Below are positions 10,791-21,700 of a stretch of 64,000 nt of DNA, piece by piece. Source of the stretch: Theropithecus gelada. Its lineage: Eukaryota > Chordata > Mammalia > Primates > Cercopithecidae. Both the position numbers and the translations under genes were made by a program. The stretch is taken from the NCBI RefSeq assembly GCF_003255815.1, contig NC_037670.1, positions 72,133,624-72,197,623 on the forward strand. The letters are read 5' to 3'. How positions within the stretch are numbered: the first letter of the stretch is position 1; the number at the start of each line of letters is the position of its first letter. The notes under the pieces are model-generated. The model searched no databases, was not told where the DNA came from, and saw nothing but the letters and a program-made list of their open reading frames with translations.

Positions 10791-12660
10791 GATGCGTCTT
10801 GTAAATCTACTTCCACTTTGTTCAGGAAATTAAAGGTAATAACTCTGACAACTGTCAGAGTCCTCTGTCTCCCCCCATCTGGGCCTATTCTAGATCTGAG
10901 AGCTTTTTTTGGCCGAGCTAATAAACCTTCCCCCAGAAATGCACCCACACAGAGACCCACCAAGCTACTCATTTCACCTCATGTCACCCAGGTTGTATGA
11001 GAGGAGTTGCATAAAACATTGAGTTTGGATCGTTGTCACCTCTCCGCGGTTTGTCAGTGAGTTCAGCTAACGATTCACTTAGCAAGTCTTCAGCACCACC
11101 TCTGGCCTGCATGCTGGGCTTACATCCTTGCCCTGGAGTTTTTTCCCAGACTCCAGAAAGTAAAGCTAGAGAATGATACAAAACATTTGGGACTCAGCAT
11201 ATGGGAAACGTGGGCTTGGAGGTGGGAGCCCAAGTCACTGGCTACTTCGGCTCTGTCGTGTTTCTGAGAACGGGGGCTTCAGTCTTCTGTAGCCTCAGAC
11301 CTCTCCCGTCGCACTTGTGGAGTTACTGCATTTCTGTCCTTCCCTGTGGCCGGTGTCAAAGCCATTGCAAGCATGTTCAGCTGTATGAAGAGGCAGTCCT
11401 AGATAGGAAAAGAGAGTTCATTTTTCTACCTCTAGAGATAGTGTTTCTTTAACTGGCCTCCCAAAATGGAAGCTATAATTTTCCTGACCCTTTCCAAGGA
11501 AAGAACACAATAGTGTTCATCAGGAGTACATTTCAAAGCTTCTATCAGGAACAGCTGGAAGTTTTTTGTAAAATCTAAAAACATAAATCCAGGACCGTCA
11601 GGGTGAATGTGTGTTACGCGTGTTGCCACATCCCATACCAAGAGATGCTATGGAGATCCAAATTCTTGTGGGTTCACAAAGAGGTAAGAGGGGTGGAAAG
11701 AAAAGTATTTTCCTGTGGTAGTTTGACATTAATTTCTTTTCTTTCAATATCCCAGTTGCGTCTTCTGAAGCTGAGTCTCCTGTTTTATGGTGAGCACTCA
11801 TGCAAAGTTCTAGGCGAGAGGAAGGGGTGTGGGTGACGGGATGCGAAGCGGGAAAACACTGTTCCCCCAATCTATGTGGTCAGGAGCCAAAGAAACTAAC
11901 TGGAGTTGAACGGACTGTCACATGGTTAGTCTGCAAAGAAAGAGAAAGGGAGGAGGCACAGGGAGGGATGCAGTGAAGTGTTTTCAGCCTGTTGGGAGAA
12001 GAAAGCAAAGGGAAATGAGAATGGAATCACCCTATTTAACAAGGTAGACGTGAGGGCACTGTCCTTCTGGAGGCCATTGGACTAAAATGGCCAGGGACAA
12101 ACTATTCATCACCACCTGAGGCTGAGTAAATTTTCCTTCGCTAAGAGTAAGAGGCAAAGTCCAAGACCCAGCCTGACGCTGGAGCGGAACAGTCCCCCAT
12201 CACGCCATCATGCTCTCCCTGCTCCTGCCCTAATGGAACTTCCTCTGCAACCACAACAGCAAGACCCACACTGTTCGGCTCCGGCATCTGGGGTCGGAAC
12301 ACAGTGCCTGGGCCTGGAAGGAGGAGTCTAGACTCTGCTCTGCATTCTATTTTATTTACTTTAGGTTTTCCCCCTTAGAACTGGGTGCATGCGACATAGA
12401 GCCAGAGAGCCTGAAAACTCTGCCACAGCCCAGAGTAGCGTTTGGAGCACCCTTTCATTTCTTTCCCTGCATTTCAAGGGACAAGAAGTGGCAGCTAGTT
12501 ATTAAAGAGCCACCCCACCCAGAGATTAATTCAAGACTGCTTGTAGGGGTGAAGTCATGGTGAGAATTACCACTAGTTATCTTCCTAATGGCTGAGAAAG
12601 GTCATTAGGAAGGTCGGACACAGGTTTTGGTATCCACGGTTGTATAACATGGATCTATAA
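10791..12660. other. Repeat-poor single-copy block, no gene recognised
   Basis: About 1.9 kb with no repeat I recognise and moderate GC. Short frames on both strands match no protein I know. A consensus-like 5' splice site on the plus strand (AAAGAGGTAAGAG, near 11680) is present, but without a supported exon it means little. Confidence 0.35.
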
Positions 12661-12682
12661 CTCTGTGCATGTGTCAGTGTGT

Positions 12683-12683
12683 G

Positions 12684-12724
<41 letters not shown>

Positions 12725-12860
12725 TGAGGAGATGAAGAAAGGAGAGAAGAAAGAGGAAGAGGAGGGATTGGAAGATAAAAGGACGGGAGGAAAACGATTT
12801 TTACTCCAGAGAAGGAGAGAGAGGGGAAGAGGTTCAAAGGATGAGAAAAAAGACAGGTAA
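12683..12860 (+). repeat. (GA)n and purine-rich low-complexity tract
   Basis: A GA dinucleotide run (12683-12719) grades into about 140 bp of almost pure purine on the plus strand. This explains the long low-complexity frames on both strands, which are rich in E/R or S/L. Confidence 0.9.
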
Positions 12861-13444
12861 GAATGGGAGTAATCAGGACAAAGAGAGAAAGAGGCGAAAA
12901 TGGAAGAGCGGGGAGGCAGCAATTGTTTATGTTGCAAAGGACTTTCTTTTCCTGTACTTTTAACCCTAAGGTCTTAATGAATGAGAAAAAAGAGCTGCTT
13001 CTCATGAAAACTCAAGGTGAGTAAATTCTGTTATCTGGGTAGTGTTCGAGCTCTTTCTAGTGCCTGCCCCTCCCTCTCGGCACCGACGTGTCAGGGTGAG
13101 TTCCTCCTGCCTGTGGCTTCCAGAGTCTTCCAAGGAAATGTGTCCTTGGATCTGCTGCTCCTGGGTGTGCTCTCTCTTTCCCTTTCCCCCTAATCAAATT
13201 TGCCTATTCCAGTTCCCATTCCTCCAAATCTCTCTTTTTGTGCTTGTTTTCCCGAGTGTGTGGAATAAATGTATTAGTGCAAAGTATTTGCATTCATTTG
13301 CCTATAATACTTTAATCTCCTAAAGTGACACCGGAAGACGTATTTTTAAATGGGTGTTGGGGGAAACATATCTAGTGGAGTTGCTTCTGCTCCACTAATC
13401 CCACCACGGAAGCCTGTCCTACATATTGCCAATCTTGTTTAAAA
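12861..13444. other. Single-copy block, no gene recognised
   Basis: Includes CTCAAGGTGAGTAAATT (13012-13028), a strong donor-like word on the plus strand, but no convincing exon upstream. Otherwise nothing seen. Confidence 0.3.
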
Positions 13445-13458
13445 GTTCAAGGCCATTC

Positions 13459-13751
13459 TGGGCACAGTGGCTCATGTCTGTAATCCCAGCACTTCGGGAG
13501 GCCGAGGTAGGCAGATCAATTGAGGTCAGGAGTTCGAGACCAGCCTGGCCAACATGGCAAAACTCCGTGTCTACTAAAAACACAAAATTAGCCAGGCAGT
13601 GGTGGTGCATGCCTGTTGTCCCAGCTACTTGGGAGGTTGAGAAATAAGAATTGCTTGAACCTGGGAGGCAGAGGTTGCGGTAAGCTGATATTGCACCATT
13701 GCACTCCAGTCTGGAAAACAGAACCCAGGCAACTGAGATGTTACAAAAACA
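13459..13751 (+). mobile_element. AluS SINE
   Basis: Full dimer, from TGGGCACAGTGGCTCATGTC to CATTGCACTCCAGTCTGG, flanked by TTCA(A/G)GGCCATTC at 13446-13458 and 13752-13764. The A-rich tail is nearly absent (TTACAAAAAC). Confidence 0.9.
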
Positions 13752-13769
13752 TTCAGGGCCATTCATGCT

Positions 13770-14660
13770 CAGAAAATGGCATGGTGTGTCTGTATGGAGA
13801 AACTATTTAAGCATCTTATGAAAGCAGTAATTCATGAAACATTTAACCCTAGTATTGCTATACTGGGATAGTAAGAAGAAATTCAATTATACCGTTATGC
13901 CTAAGAAAACTTTTAGACAGCAATATAAAAAACCTCTGTGACGGGTTTTTTATTTTCCCTAGCTGCTGTTTGAAATGGAAATATACACCTTTGAGGCATC
14001 TCTTCATCTTCCTTATGAAACACATGCACCAGTACTGGTACCACTAGATGAAGAAGGGAGAGGAGTGAGATTGACATCCTAACCTCCTAAAGATCACTCA
14101 TACTATAATCAAGTCAAGCAACTGCTTCTTTCAGGCCCATTTATACCTCAAGAATTCCATCAATTAGAAGGCTCACTACATCAGGGAGTCTCCCATGAAC
14201 AGAGGCAAATGCAAGGAGACTATCATAATCTTGGGGAACGAGTTTGAAAATGAATAGCCCAGGGTTAGGGTATGGAGGGCAAGAATGTGCATTTTTCCCA
14301 CTCATCTCCTTTGCCAATTGAGAGCCAATGGTGAGCAGTTATGAGAAGAGGCTGAAGATCTGCACAGTCTGTCCAGCCTGGATCTGGCCTTCATTCTCAG
14401 ATTCTTTAGTTCCATTATCTGGAGTATGAATCATATGCACGAATGCAGCATTCATGGGACCTGCAAGTTTCGTATCTATAAAGCCTTTAAAATACAACAT
14501 GCCAATCCCATGGCACAAAAGAGTCAGTGGTGAAATAGCAAACTCAGGTGAGATATGAGAACGTGCAGCCTTCCCAAGGGCAGGAGTTGTGAAGTCTTCA
14601 TACCAAAGCCCTGCCTTGTGGTGCTATCCAGCCTAATGTCCTGGTATGAACTAGCCTGCA
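13770..14660. other. Single-copy flank, no feature seen
   Basis: No repeat family, exon or RNA gene recognised. Confidence 0.35.
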
Positions 14661-14670
14661 TAAAACCATC

Positions 14671-14961
14671 TTTGTTTTGAGATGGAGTCTCGCTCTGTCA
14701 CCCAGGCTAGAGTGCAGTGGCACTATCTCGGCTCACTGCAACCTCCGCCTCCCAGGTTCAAGTGATTCTTCTGCCTCAGATACCCAACTAGTTGGGATTA
14801 CAGGCGCCCGCCACCACGCCCGGCTAATTTTTGTATTTTTAGTAGAGACGGGGTTTCACCATGTTGGCCAGGCTGGTCTCAAATTGCTGACTTCAAGTGA
14901 TCCAGGTGCCTCAGCCTCCCAAAGTGCTGGGATTACACGCATGAGCCACTGTGCCCGGCCC
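14671..14961 (-). mobile_element. AluS SINE
   Basis: Reverse-complement Alu (GAGATGGAGTCTCGCTCTGT ... CATGAGCCACTGTGCCCGGCC). TCTTTGTTT on both sides (14669-14677 and 14964-14972) is a likely short target duplication. The poly-A tail is reduced to the duplication itself. Confidence 0.9.
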
Positions 14962-14964
14962 CCT

Positions 14965-15480
14965 CTTTGTTTCCTTAAATCATGACTGTACTTCTAACCC
15001 CTAGGAGATGGATCAAACACACGCTCACACCAAGTAATTAGGTAGTCACACAAAGTTGATCAATGTTCATTTCTCTTCTGCTAGAGAAGCATTCAGCATA
15101 TCAGACTGCTGCCTGGAAAATACCATGCTTGATTAATCAGAAAATCATGGCAGTAAAAAGTTTCAGAAAAAAAAAAAAACACACACACACACAAGAAAAA
15201 GCAGCTCATTTGCGTATGGACACACTTCCAATTCTGTAACGAGTAGCCCACGGAGTTTCAGAAAATTTTCTAAGCCAACCTTAGACCCAAACCTGCCAGA
15301 AGGCAGGCCTTGACACAAACTGAACTTGAGCATATGGTATATTAGTAGTGTGCTCTGTTTCAGGAATGTGTAAGATAATAGGCCCCGATAATTAAAACAG
15401 CACATTTGTTTATAAGCATAACTTGATCTGGGGCATATTGTTAGAAATTTTAGCAAGCATGATGTTTCTTTCAGGACTAA
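14965..15480. other. Single copy with A13(AC)n microsatellite at 15167-15193
   Basis: Apart from an A13 run merging into seven AC units, nothing is recognised. Confidence 0.5.
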
Positions 15481-17189
15481 TTATTCATCTGAACTTGAAA
15501 TACGTTCCATATTATTTATTCCACTAAATCAGTAGAGCACAGTGAATGCTTTCTGTTGGTTGACCAGTAGGTTCAAAGTTCTGGCTCATTTTGACTTGTG
15601 TAGGTGGAGCCCTAGATACTTACATACATGATTTCACTAGCAATAGTCTTTTTGTTTTAATTGTGACTGTGTGGTGTCTGAAGACTGCACTCTACATGGA
15701 TTTGAAAATTTTAGGGGAATTTTGAAAATTTTAGAGGAATTTTCTGTCCCCTATATATGATCAATATCATCCTACATATGTTTGCCCAGATATTTACGAT
15801 CTGCTCAGTAACTGAGTAAATTAACATTTCAAGATATCTACCCAAATCAGCAGAAGAAATGGTTGGGCCTGTATTTCAAGATATGTGGTTTTGCCAATTC
15901 TCTGCCATCTAATCTTTTACCATTTTTCATATTAAATGTACAAGCATAAAGAAATGTTTCAATACCTGGCCTGAAGTAAATGTCTCTGAGTATGCATTTG
16001 TGAATTAGCCAAGTGGGGAAAAGTACTGCATAAGGCATCCAATTACCCTTGTATGATGTGATTCTAACCAGTAGAATAACAGCAGGAGTTCTTCAGAATA
16101 AGATGTCCACAAAAAGCAAAGCAGAGAAGACAATAACTGTTTCAAAAATTAGTAAACATCCTTTGGAAAAGTGTCATGAGACCTTGTTAGAAGACAAGCT
16201 TCCTATTTGTTTGGAATCCTTCATTCTAGAAACATCTTAGGCCTTACAGCATAGATTAATGACTCAAATCATTTTAATAAAGAAGAAGAGGAAAAGAAAA
16301 TGAGTTTTACGTCACAGTTTGAAGGATGAACATCTGTAATTTAGCTTTCAATTACCATTTGGTATATAATAACGTTACTTTAAAATAGATGTACCTAACA
16401 GCCAGGAGTTGAGGTCATCTCAGAATAGTGATCGTGGGGTCATCTGATTCCCCAGACTATACCTGGGCCTAGCAGTCTTGAGCGACAATTTATCCTGCAA
16501 CATACATCCTAGTCATTTCTCACCTACTGGACACAGGTTTTTTTTATACTTTATAATCATTGAAATACTCAATGCTAAGGCATGATCTAGTCTTCAACAG
16601 CGGATGCTCAGATTACAAAGCAATGTCTTCCTGTCATTCTTTTATTTGTCATTATGTATAAATTATTTAATACCTGGATAGTCATTTAAGAATCTGTTTA
16701 ATTCATTTAAAAACCCTGTTGCATTTTCACTTGGCTCAAAATAAGGTACCAAGTGCAGAACCACTTCTCACCTACCTGTGCAGACAGATACCTACATCTC
16801 TAAATGCATTGGGGAAAATCGATTTTCTGCCACATAGCATCAAATCACCAGAGAAATACAACATAAAGTAAATATTTACCCCCGCAGGGGAGAATGGAGC
16901 TCAGTTTTATAATGGACATCAGCAAAGTCCATGGTTTAAATTACAGACTAACAAAGGGTTCAAGAGCTCAGAATTAAGTTATTCTGTTTAAAATCAATCA
17001 CAGAGACTGTCATTCTGCTTATTGCTTTGACTCCCTAACGCAAAGTTAAATGCAGATTTTATGTACAAGTAGAAAGTATTAAAAGATCTGTTCTTTTTCA
17101 GGCCTGTATGGACTGGGCGGGGGTGAGGGCATGGCGGGTAAGGAGCAAATGTTTAGGACATTAATGTAATTAGAATGAGGAGTGCATTT
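15481..17189. other. Single-copy flank immediately downstream of SUGCT
   Basis: No interspersed repeat recognised for about 1.7 kb. The only local structure is a 20-bp tandem pair at 15701-15720 and 15721-15740 (19 of 20 identical). Confidence 0.4.
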
Positions 17190-17469
17190 TTCCAGGAAAA
17201 AATTTAAATCTTTATTTTTAAAAATCCCACAAATCCATAATTAAATCATCATCTGAAAAAAAAATAGTAGGGAACAAAACGTGGGGTACATTTAAAAGGC
17301 ACTAGATTCATTAATACCAGAGCCATTCTGGAGACGCCATGCAGGAAATCGGGAGTTGCCCTAAATCTTCTTTTTAGTGGTATCAGAACTGGGGAGAAGG
17401 GTCCAATCAAAGTGTTGCCTTTGCCAGGGTATTCGGATTGAGGTTATGAGGAAGAACCCTTTTCCTTTG
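17190..17469 (-). other. SUGCT: Probable 3' UTR of SUGCT
   Basis: This is the sequence between the TGA stop and the first canonical polyadenylation hexamer on the minus strand. It holds no recognisable repeat. The 3' limit is inferred as 15-25 bases past AATAAA; the true cleavage site cannot be read from sequence, and longer or shorter isoforms are possible. Confidence 0.55.
17211..17216 (-). promoter_or_regulatory. SUGCT: Polyadenylation signal AATAAA
   Basis: TTTATT on the plus strand is AATAAA on the gene strand, about 254 bases past the SUGCT stop codon. It is the nearest canonical hexamer downstream of the stop. The sequence beyond it is only weakly GT-rich, so use of this site is inferred. 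Confidence 0.55.
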
Positions 17470-17633
17470 TCAGTGGGTTTCATGTTGGGCCACCACTCCA
17501 GCGCTGAGCAGCTCTCCGATGGCCCCGTCATCGTATCTCAGGACCTCCTTCAGGATGTGCATCGTGTGCTGCCCGAGCAGGGGAGGCGGCCTGGCCTCTG
17601 ACATCTTGAACTTACTGTATCTCACAGCTGGGC
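17470..17633 (-). CDS. SUGCT: SUGCT terminal coding exon (C-terminal 53 residues)
   Basis: Read on the minus strand, this is the last coding exon of succinyl-CoA:glutarate-CoA transferase, a mitochondrial class III CoA-transferase (CaiB/BaiF family). The enzyme moves CoA from succinyl-CoA to glutarate, and its loss causes glutaric aciduria type 3. The exon opens in phase with two bases that complete a split glycine codon. It then gives 53 codons starting PAVRYSKFKMSEARPPPLLG and ending QHETH before TGA at 17472-17470. The motif P-A-x-R-x-S followed by RPPPLLGQHT is the usual C-terminal segment of this family, where the polypeptide wraps back in the interlocked dimer. The catalytic Asp lies in upstream exons outside the window. 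From memory, the human protein has T, R and D where this exon has M24, G36 and A48 (exon numbering). That may mean a non-human primate, or imperfect recall. No frameshift or stop is seen inside the exon, and the identification is strong. Confidence 0.85.
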
Positions 17634-17664
17634 CTGCCAAAGGAGAAGGAAAGCAGGAAGCCTG
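17634..17664 (-). promoter_or_regulatory. SUGCT: 3' splice acceptor of the SUGCT last exon
   Basis: Reading toward the exon on the minus strand, a pyrimidine-rich run (CTTCCTGCTTTCCTTCTCC) is followed by TTTGGCAG, whose AG is at 17635-17634. A TTAAC branch-like motif lies about 30 bases upstream. This fixes the exon start at 17633 and the phase (two bases completing a Gly codon). Confidence 0.8.
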
Positions 17665-17700
17665 TTAATGACTAACCCTAGGAAATTAATTACCTAAGCA

Positions 17701-18154
17701 GCCTGGGGTGTTTTCCATGAATGCCAAAAATATCAATGAGTGCCAGTTACACCCTTGCAGACGCACCATCGTTTTGGAAATAAACGTGTTTTCACTTGTG
17801 GCTTTTCTTGACTCAGGTTCATCCAAATGTGCAGTGTTCATCTGACTCGCTCATCGCCATGCAGTGGGGCTGCATGGATGAAGCTAACATGTGCCGGGCC
17901 TCTTTTGGAAGCTGGTGTTCCCGTCATGAAGACTCAGAGGTAGGGCACTCAACTGAGTGAACTCTGGGTAGGAAAGAACAGTGACCACAGAAACATAGTG
18001 TCTCTCTGAAGCTGGAAATTTGATCCCAGGTGAAAGCATCCCAGAAGTTGACTACTCAATGTCTACTGTATGGGTCCATGGTTTAGTTCAACTGACTGCA
18101 GATCACTGAAACCTCAGCTAGACCCTGGTTCAAGGCTTTTGGTGGTAGAAGAGG
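17701..18154. other. Intron, single copy
   Basis: Nothing recognised. Confidence 0.3.
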
Positions 18155-18375
18155 TTGTATGTGCAGGCTTCACTGTCAGAGAGACTTAGGCTTTGCTCTC
18201 AGCTCTTACGCTCTCTAGCAGAGCCATCTTGGATGAATGACTGAAATTCACACGGTAAACTGTTTACCATACAGACTTGAGGTCAGGATTTAATTGAGAT
18301 AATAGACAGAAAGCACTACGTAAGCATTCCCTCACCCATGCTAATGCACAAAACTTGTTGGTTACTATGATTACA
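18155..18375 (+). repeat. MIR SINE, diverged
   Basis: GCAGGCTTCACTGTCAGAGA, TGCTCTCAGCTCTTACGCTC and TTAATTGAGATAATAGACAG keep MIR order on the plus strand, with much divergence. Confidence 0.5.
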
Positions 18376-18489
18376 AAAGCTGCTACAACATCTCTCTTGA
18401 AGCTTATAGTGTGAGGAGAAAAGGGGTGCTGGGCACTAAGTTCCTCTAAAAAGAGTTGAGCAATGCTTTTAAGAACTGTTGGAAATAGA

Positions 18490-18620
18490 TTTTACTATCT
18501 CCATTCTTCCCATGAGGACACGAAAGTCCCTAAAACCTAAAGGTTTGCTCAAGGCCACATAGCTAATCGTAGGCCCTGGATGAAAATCTGTGTCCACTGG
18601 AACTGTCTTACATTAAAGGC
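18490..18620 (-). repeat. MIR SINE fragment
   Basis: ACTATCTCCATTCTTCCCAT, then GAGGACACGAAAGTCCCTAA, then GCTCAAGGCCACATAGCTAA matches the MIR antisense core ('attatccccattttacagatgagg...caaggtcacacagct'). Confidence 0.65.
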
Positions 18621-19587
18621 CATGAACTTTCCATAACATCAGCGGCCACTTCTGACTTCTCACTCTTCCATGGAGAAACTGGACACTGGGGAACATGTTG
18701 TTGAAACTAATTTTACCTTTGTTATCACATTCAGTAAGTGGTATTTATGTTGGCTGTCCTTTATGTCTCATTTGATTAGGCTTCAGGAGAACAAATGAGA
18801 TGGTAGTCACAAGAAGACTTGATAAAACAGGATATTCCTATCTCAATTTTTTTTTTTTCTGGCTTTCTCTTGATTTGATGAGCCCACAGAAAGAACAAAT
18901 AAAACCAAAGCATGAGTGAGTAAAAGAATGTCCATCAGTAAAGCAGCAAATGAGCTTTGAGCTCTTTGGAGAATTCCATTAATAAAAGTACCTTTGCGCA
19001 TGCCACTGTTGATAGAGATGGAGGACTTGGGTCTCCTAACACCCTCAAGCTGTGCCTTTGTGTAACACGTCCGATCCACTACAGAGGGACAACTTTCAAC
19101 TGATGCCTAAAGTTTTTCCTTCTCTGAAGCTTAGTGACATTCGTTGTTTTCTTCTCACATTTTCTTTTAAATGCCTCAGTGCATGACTACCTTTTCAAGG
19201 GTTTGTCCCTTTTCAGTAAGAGAGAAATCAACTATAGCACACACTTGGAGGCAGGGTCCACAGCTCTCCCAAGAATGCCAATAATGTGATGGTTTAGGGA
19301 TCTGACCCTTACTCATTGCTCTCTCCAACTCTGTTCCACTTTGATAGTAATTAGAAACAGTTTTAATCTAAAACCCGTCTATCAAAAGAAGAACTCCACT
19401 GAGGCAATATATGCCTCCTGAAGTCAATGTCATGTGACTTTACCCCACTTGAATTTCCTGAAGCAAGACTCCAGAATGGAAAATAGTCATTTGAATATAC
19501 CGAGAATCTGGGTTGGAATACAGCTCCTGCAGCTACTGCTGCAGTAGTAGTAGCAAGTCAGTCAGTAGCAGTAATAGCAATCATAGC
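18621..19587. other. Intron, single copy; CAG/TAG-rich patch at 19530-19582
   Basis: A short trinucleotide-like patch (CTGCAGCTACTGCTGCAGTA, then GTAGTAG, GTCAGTCAGTAGCAG) is present. Otherwise nothing is recognised. Confidence 0.35.
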
Positions 19588-20100
19588 CCAGCTACCATTT
19601 CTTTTCTTTTTCTTTTTTTTTTTTTTTTTGAGATGGAGTTTCGCTCTCGTTGCCCAGGCTGGAGTGCAATGGCATGATCTTGGCTCACCGCAACCTCCAC
19701 CTTCCAGGTTCAGGCAATTCTCCTGCCTCGGCCTACCCAGTAGCTGGGATTACAGGCATGTGCCACCCGCCCAGCTAATTTTGTATTTTTAGTAGAGATG
19801 GGGGTTTCTCCATGTTGGTCAGGCTGGCCCAGCTACCATTTCTTAAGAACTTGTGATGTGTCAACCATTGCACCAAAGGCTTTATGTATTAATACATCAT
19901 TGCATACAGTTCTCACAACAGTCCTGTCTGGTAGGTAGACTGTCAGTCATCTTTATTTCCAGATCAGGACATTAAAGGGAATGGAGGTTTAAATGTTAAA
20001 GTTAGAATTAAGGTTAGGAAATTAAAATAACTTGCCCAAATTCACACAGCTAGAAAATGATAGAGTTAGATTCCAATTTCATGTCTGTTGGGTTCAATAA
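19588..20100 (-). repeat. MIR SINE interrupted by an Alu
   Basis: The MIR antisense start AGCTACCATTTCTTAAGAAC sits directly after the Alu, and its first bases are duplicated before the Alu. Later blocks are AAAGGCTTTATGTATTAATA, TCTCACAACAGTCCTGTC, TGCCCAAATTCACACAGCTA and TAGAGTTAGATTCCAATTTC. A small internal insertion lies around 19985-20020. Confidence 0.75.
19605..19826 (-). mobile_element. Alu SINE, 5'-truncated
   Basis: Starts with a T-rich tail, runs through GAGATGGAGTTTCGCTCTCG, and stops at CTCCATGTTGGTCAGGCTGG, so about the first 60 bases of the Alu are missing. An 18-bp target duplication (GCCCAGCTACCATTTCTT) flanks it at about 19586-19603 and 19827-19844, showing truncation at insertion rather than later deletion. 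Confidence 0.9.
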
Positions 20101-20114
20101 CTTGGATTAAAAAA

Positions 20115-20350
20115 TAATAATAATTTATTGAGGTAAAACTTACATAACATAAAATTAACCATTTTAAAGTGAACAAGCAGCTTCTCCTCATTCCTCCCAA
20201 ATCCAGGCAACCATTAATCTACTTTCTGTCCCTATGGATTTATCTATTCTGGCTCACTCCTTATAAGGAGGATCATATATAATTTGTGACTTTTTGTGTC
20301 TGGCTTCTTTCACTTAGCATAATATTTTTGAGATTCATCCATATTATGCA
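20115..20350 (-). repeat. L1M 3' end fragment with internal deletion
   Basis: AATTTATTGAGGTAAAACTTAC, AAAATTAACCATTTTAAAGTG, then directly GGCAACCATTAATCTACTTTC and TGTGTCTGGCTTCTTTCACTT. This is the reverse complement of an L1MA/MB-type 3' end missing about 100 internal bases. Confidence 0.7.
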
Positions 20351-20940
20351 TATCAGTGCTAAAAGCCTAGACTTTTAACCTCCACACAGTGATCGAATGA
20401 GGGAATTCTTCAGGTCCAGCCAAACTAAAGGGCAGTTCAACTTGTGTTAGTCCCACTGTATGCCATAGTTTTCTGGTAGCTTCCAGACCTACAGTGAAGA
20501 CTATGCTACCAGTTTAGAACGAAGAGCATTTAACCTTTTACATCAAACATCTTCAAGAATTTAGGTTGGTAAAATGGTATTACTTGGCAACTTTTTCACA
20601 CTTGCTAGGATAAAGACATAGACTACAACGGGACAAAGTGATGTTAAGATCTCAGAGAAAGCTAAATTCCCATGAGTCATTTGAAATCTGTTCTTGCAAC
20701 CCTGTGCAATAATAATAATAGCAGAGACATCCCTCTCTGAATAAGGTTTGCATGAAGAAAACAAAGGGTTCACAAAACACATTTGTTTCAAAAAGTAGAA
20801 AATATTTGACATAATTATTTATATCTAAGGTTCAAAGAAAATGACTGATCTGATCTTTCATCTAAAAAGTTATGAGCAAGGTAAGTCACATGCTCTTAAA
20901 TTTTTTGGCAAACTAATATCTATGTTTTCATCTGTTTTTA
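20351..20940. other. Intron, single copy
   Basis: Nothing recognised. Confidence 0.3.
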
Positions 20941-21070
20941 AATACGTACAAGCTGTGTGAACTTCAGAACTCTTAAGGTCTCAGAGCCTCAGTCTACACA
21001 TTTCCAAAACAAAGTCAGCAATACCTACTGAAGGTTGGTCTGGGCACTGAGTAATATTATATAGATATCA
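20941..21070 (+). repeat. MIR SINE fragment
   Basis: AGCTGTGTGAACTTCAGAAC, then GTCTCAGAGCCTCAGTCTAC, then CAATACCTACTGAAGGTTGG follows the MIR 3' half on the plus strand. Confidence 0.6.
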
Positions 21071-21149
21071 TTCAATATCAGTAATAGTCTAAGAAATGTA
21101 TGTAAAAATAACAAGGTAAATTTTTGCTAATAAAATTAGCAAATAATGT

Positions 21150-21700
21150 GGGAATTTTTGTTTGATTTTGAGAGGTTGGTGGCTGATAGGAGTGTAAATT
21201 GGTGCAATCCTTCTGGAGGAAAAATTTGTCAACTAAATATCAAGACTTTTAAGTGTCTGCATACTTGGATGGAGAAATCCCATTTAAAAAATTTTTTCCT
21301 ATTGACATAATTAGGAATGTTCACAATTTTCATAGGCAAAGATCCATATAGATTTTTTAATCTGCTACTCTTAAGAGCTCTCGACTTCCTACATGGCATT
21401 GTAACCTACAGCCCATAAAAATTCTTTGCATGGGATCCCTAACTTTGGTTTAACTTGAATTTTCTGTCCGCTCATTGCTTCCAAAGGTTACCTCTGTTAG
21501 GACTAGGTGTTCAGCTTCTCATTATTTCATGTACTGCCCTGCAGACCTATCTTCAACCTCTCTTTTCCAGATAAAAATGTTAAATAGTTATAATGTGGAA
21601 AAATATTAGAAAGATTTATCCAAAAGTTGGGCACTGGTTAAATAAATTATAGGGAAATTGTACAGTAATTTCATGTTATAATTTAACTTTTGTCTTTGAG
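21150..21700 (+). repeat. Old L1 (L1M/L1ME) ORF2 3' fragment
   Basis: GGAGTGTAAATTGGTGCAAT and CTTCTGGAGGAAAAATTTGTC correspond to the late ORF2 region of old L1. TGGGCACTGGTTAAATAAATT matches the text that normally follows by about 200 bases. About 220 bp of unrelated sequence (21345-21570) lies between. Confidence 0.6.

Noticed and set aside
12655..13005. Minus-strand frame rich in Ser/Leu/Phe resembling a membrane protein
   Set aside because: It is the antisense of the GA/purine-rich tract; the apparent hydrophobicity is low-complexity DNA.
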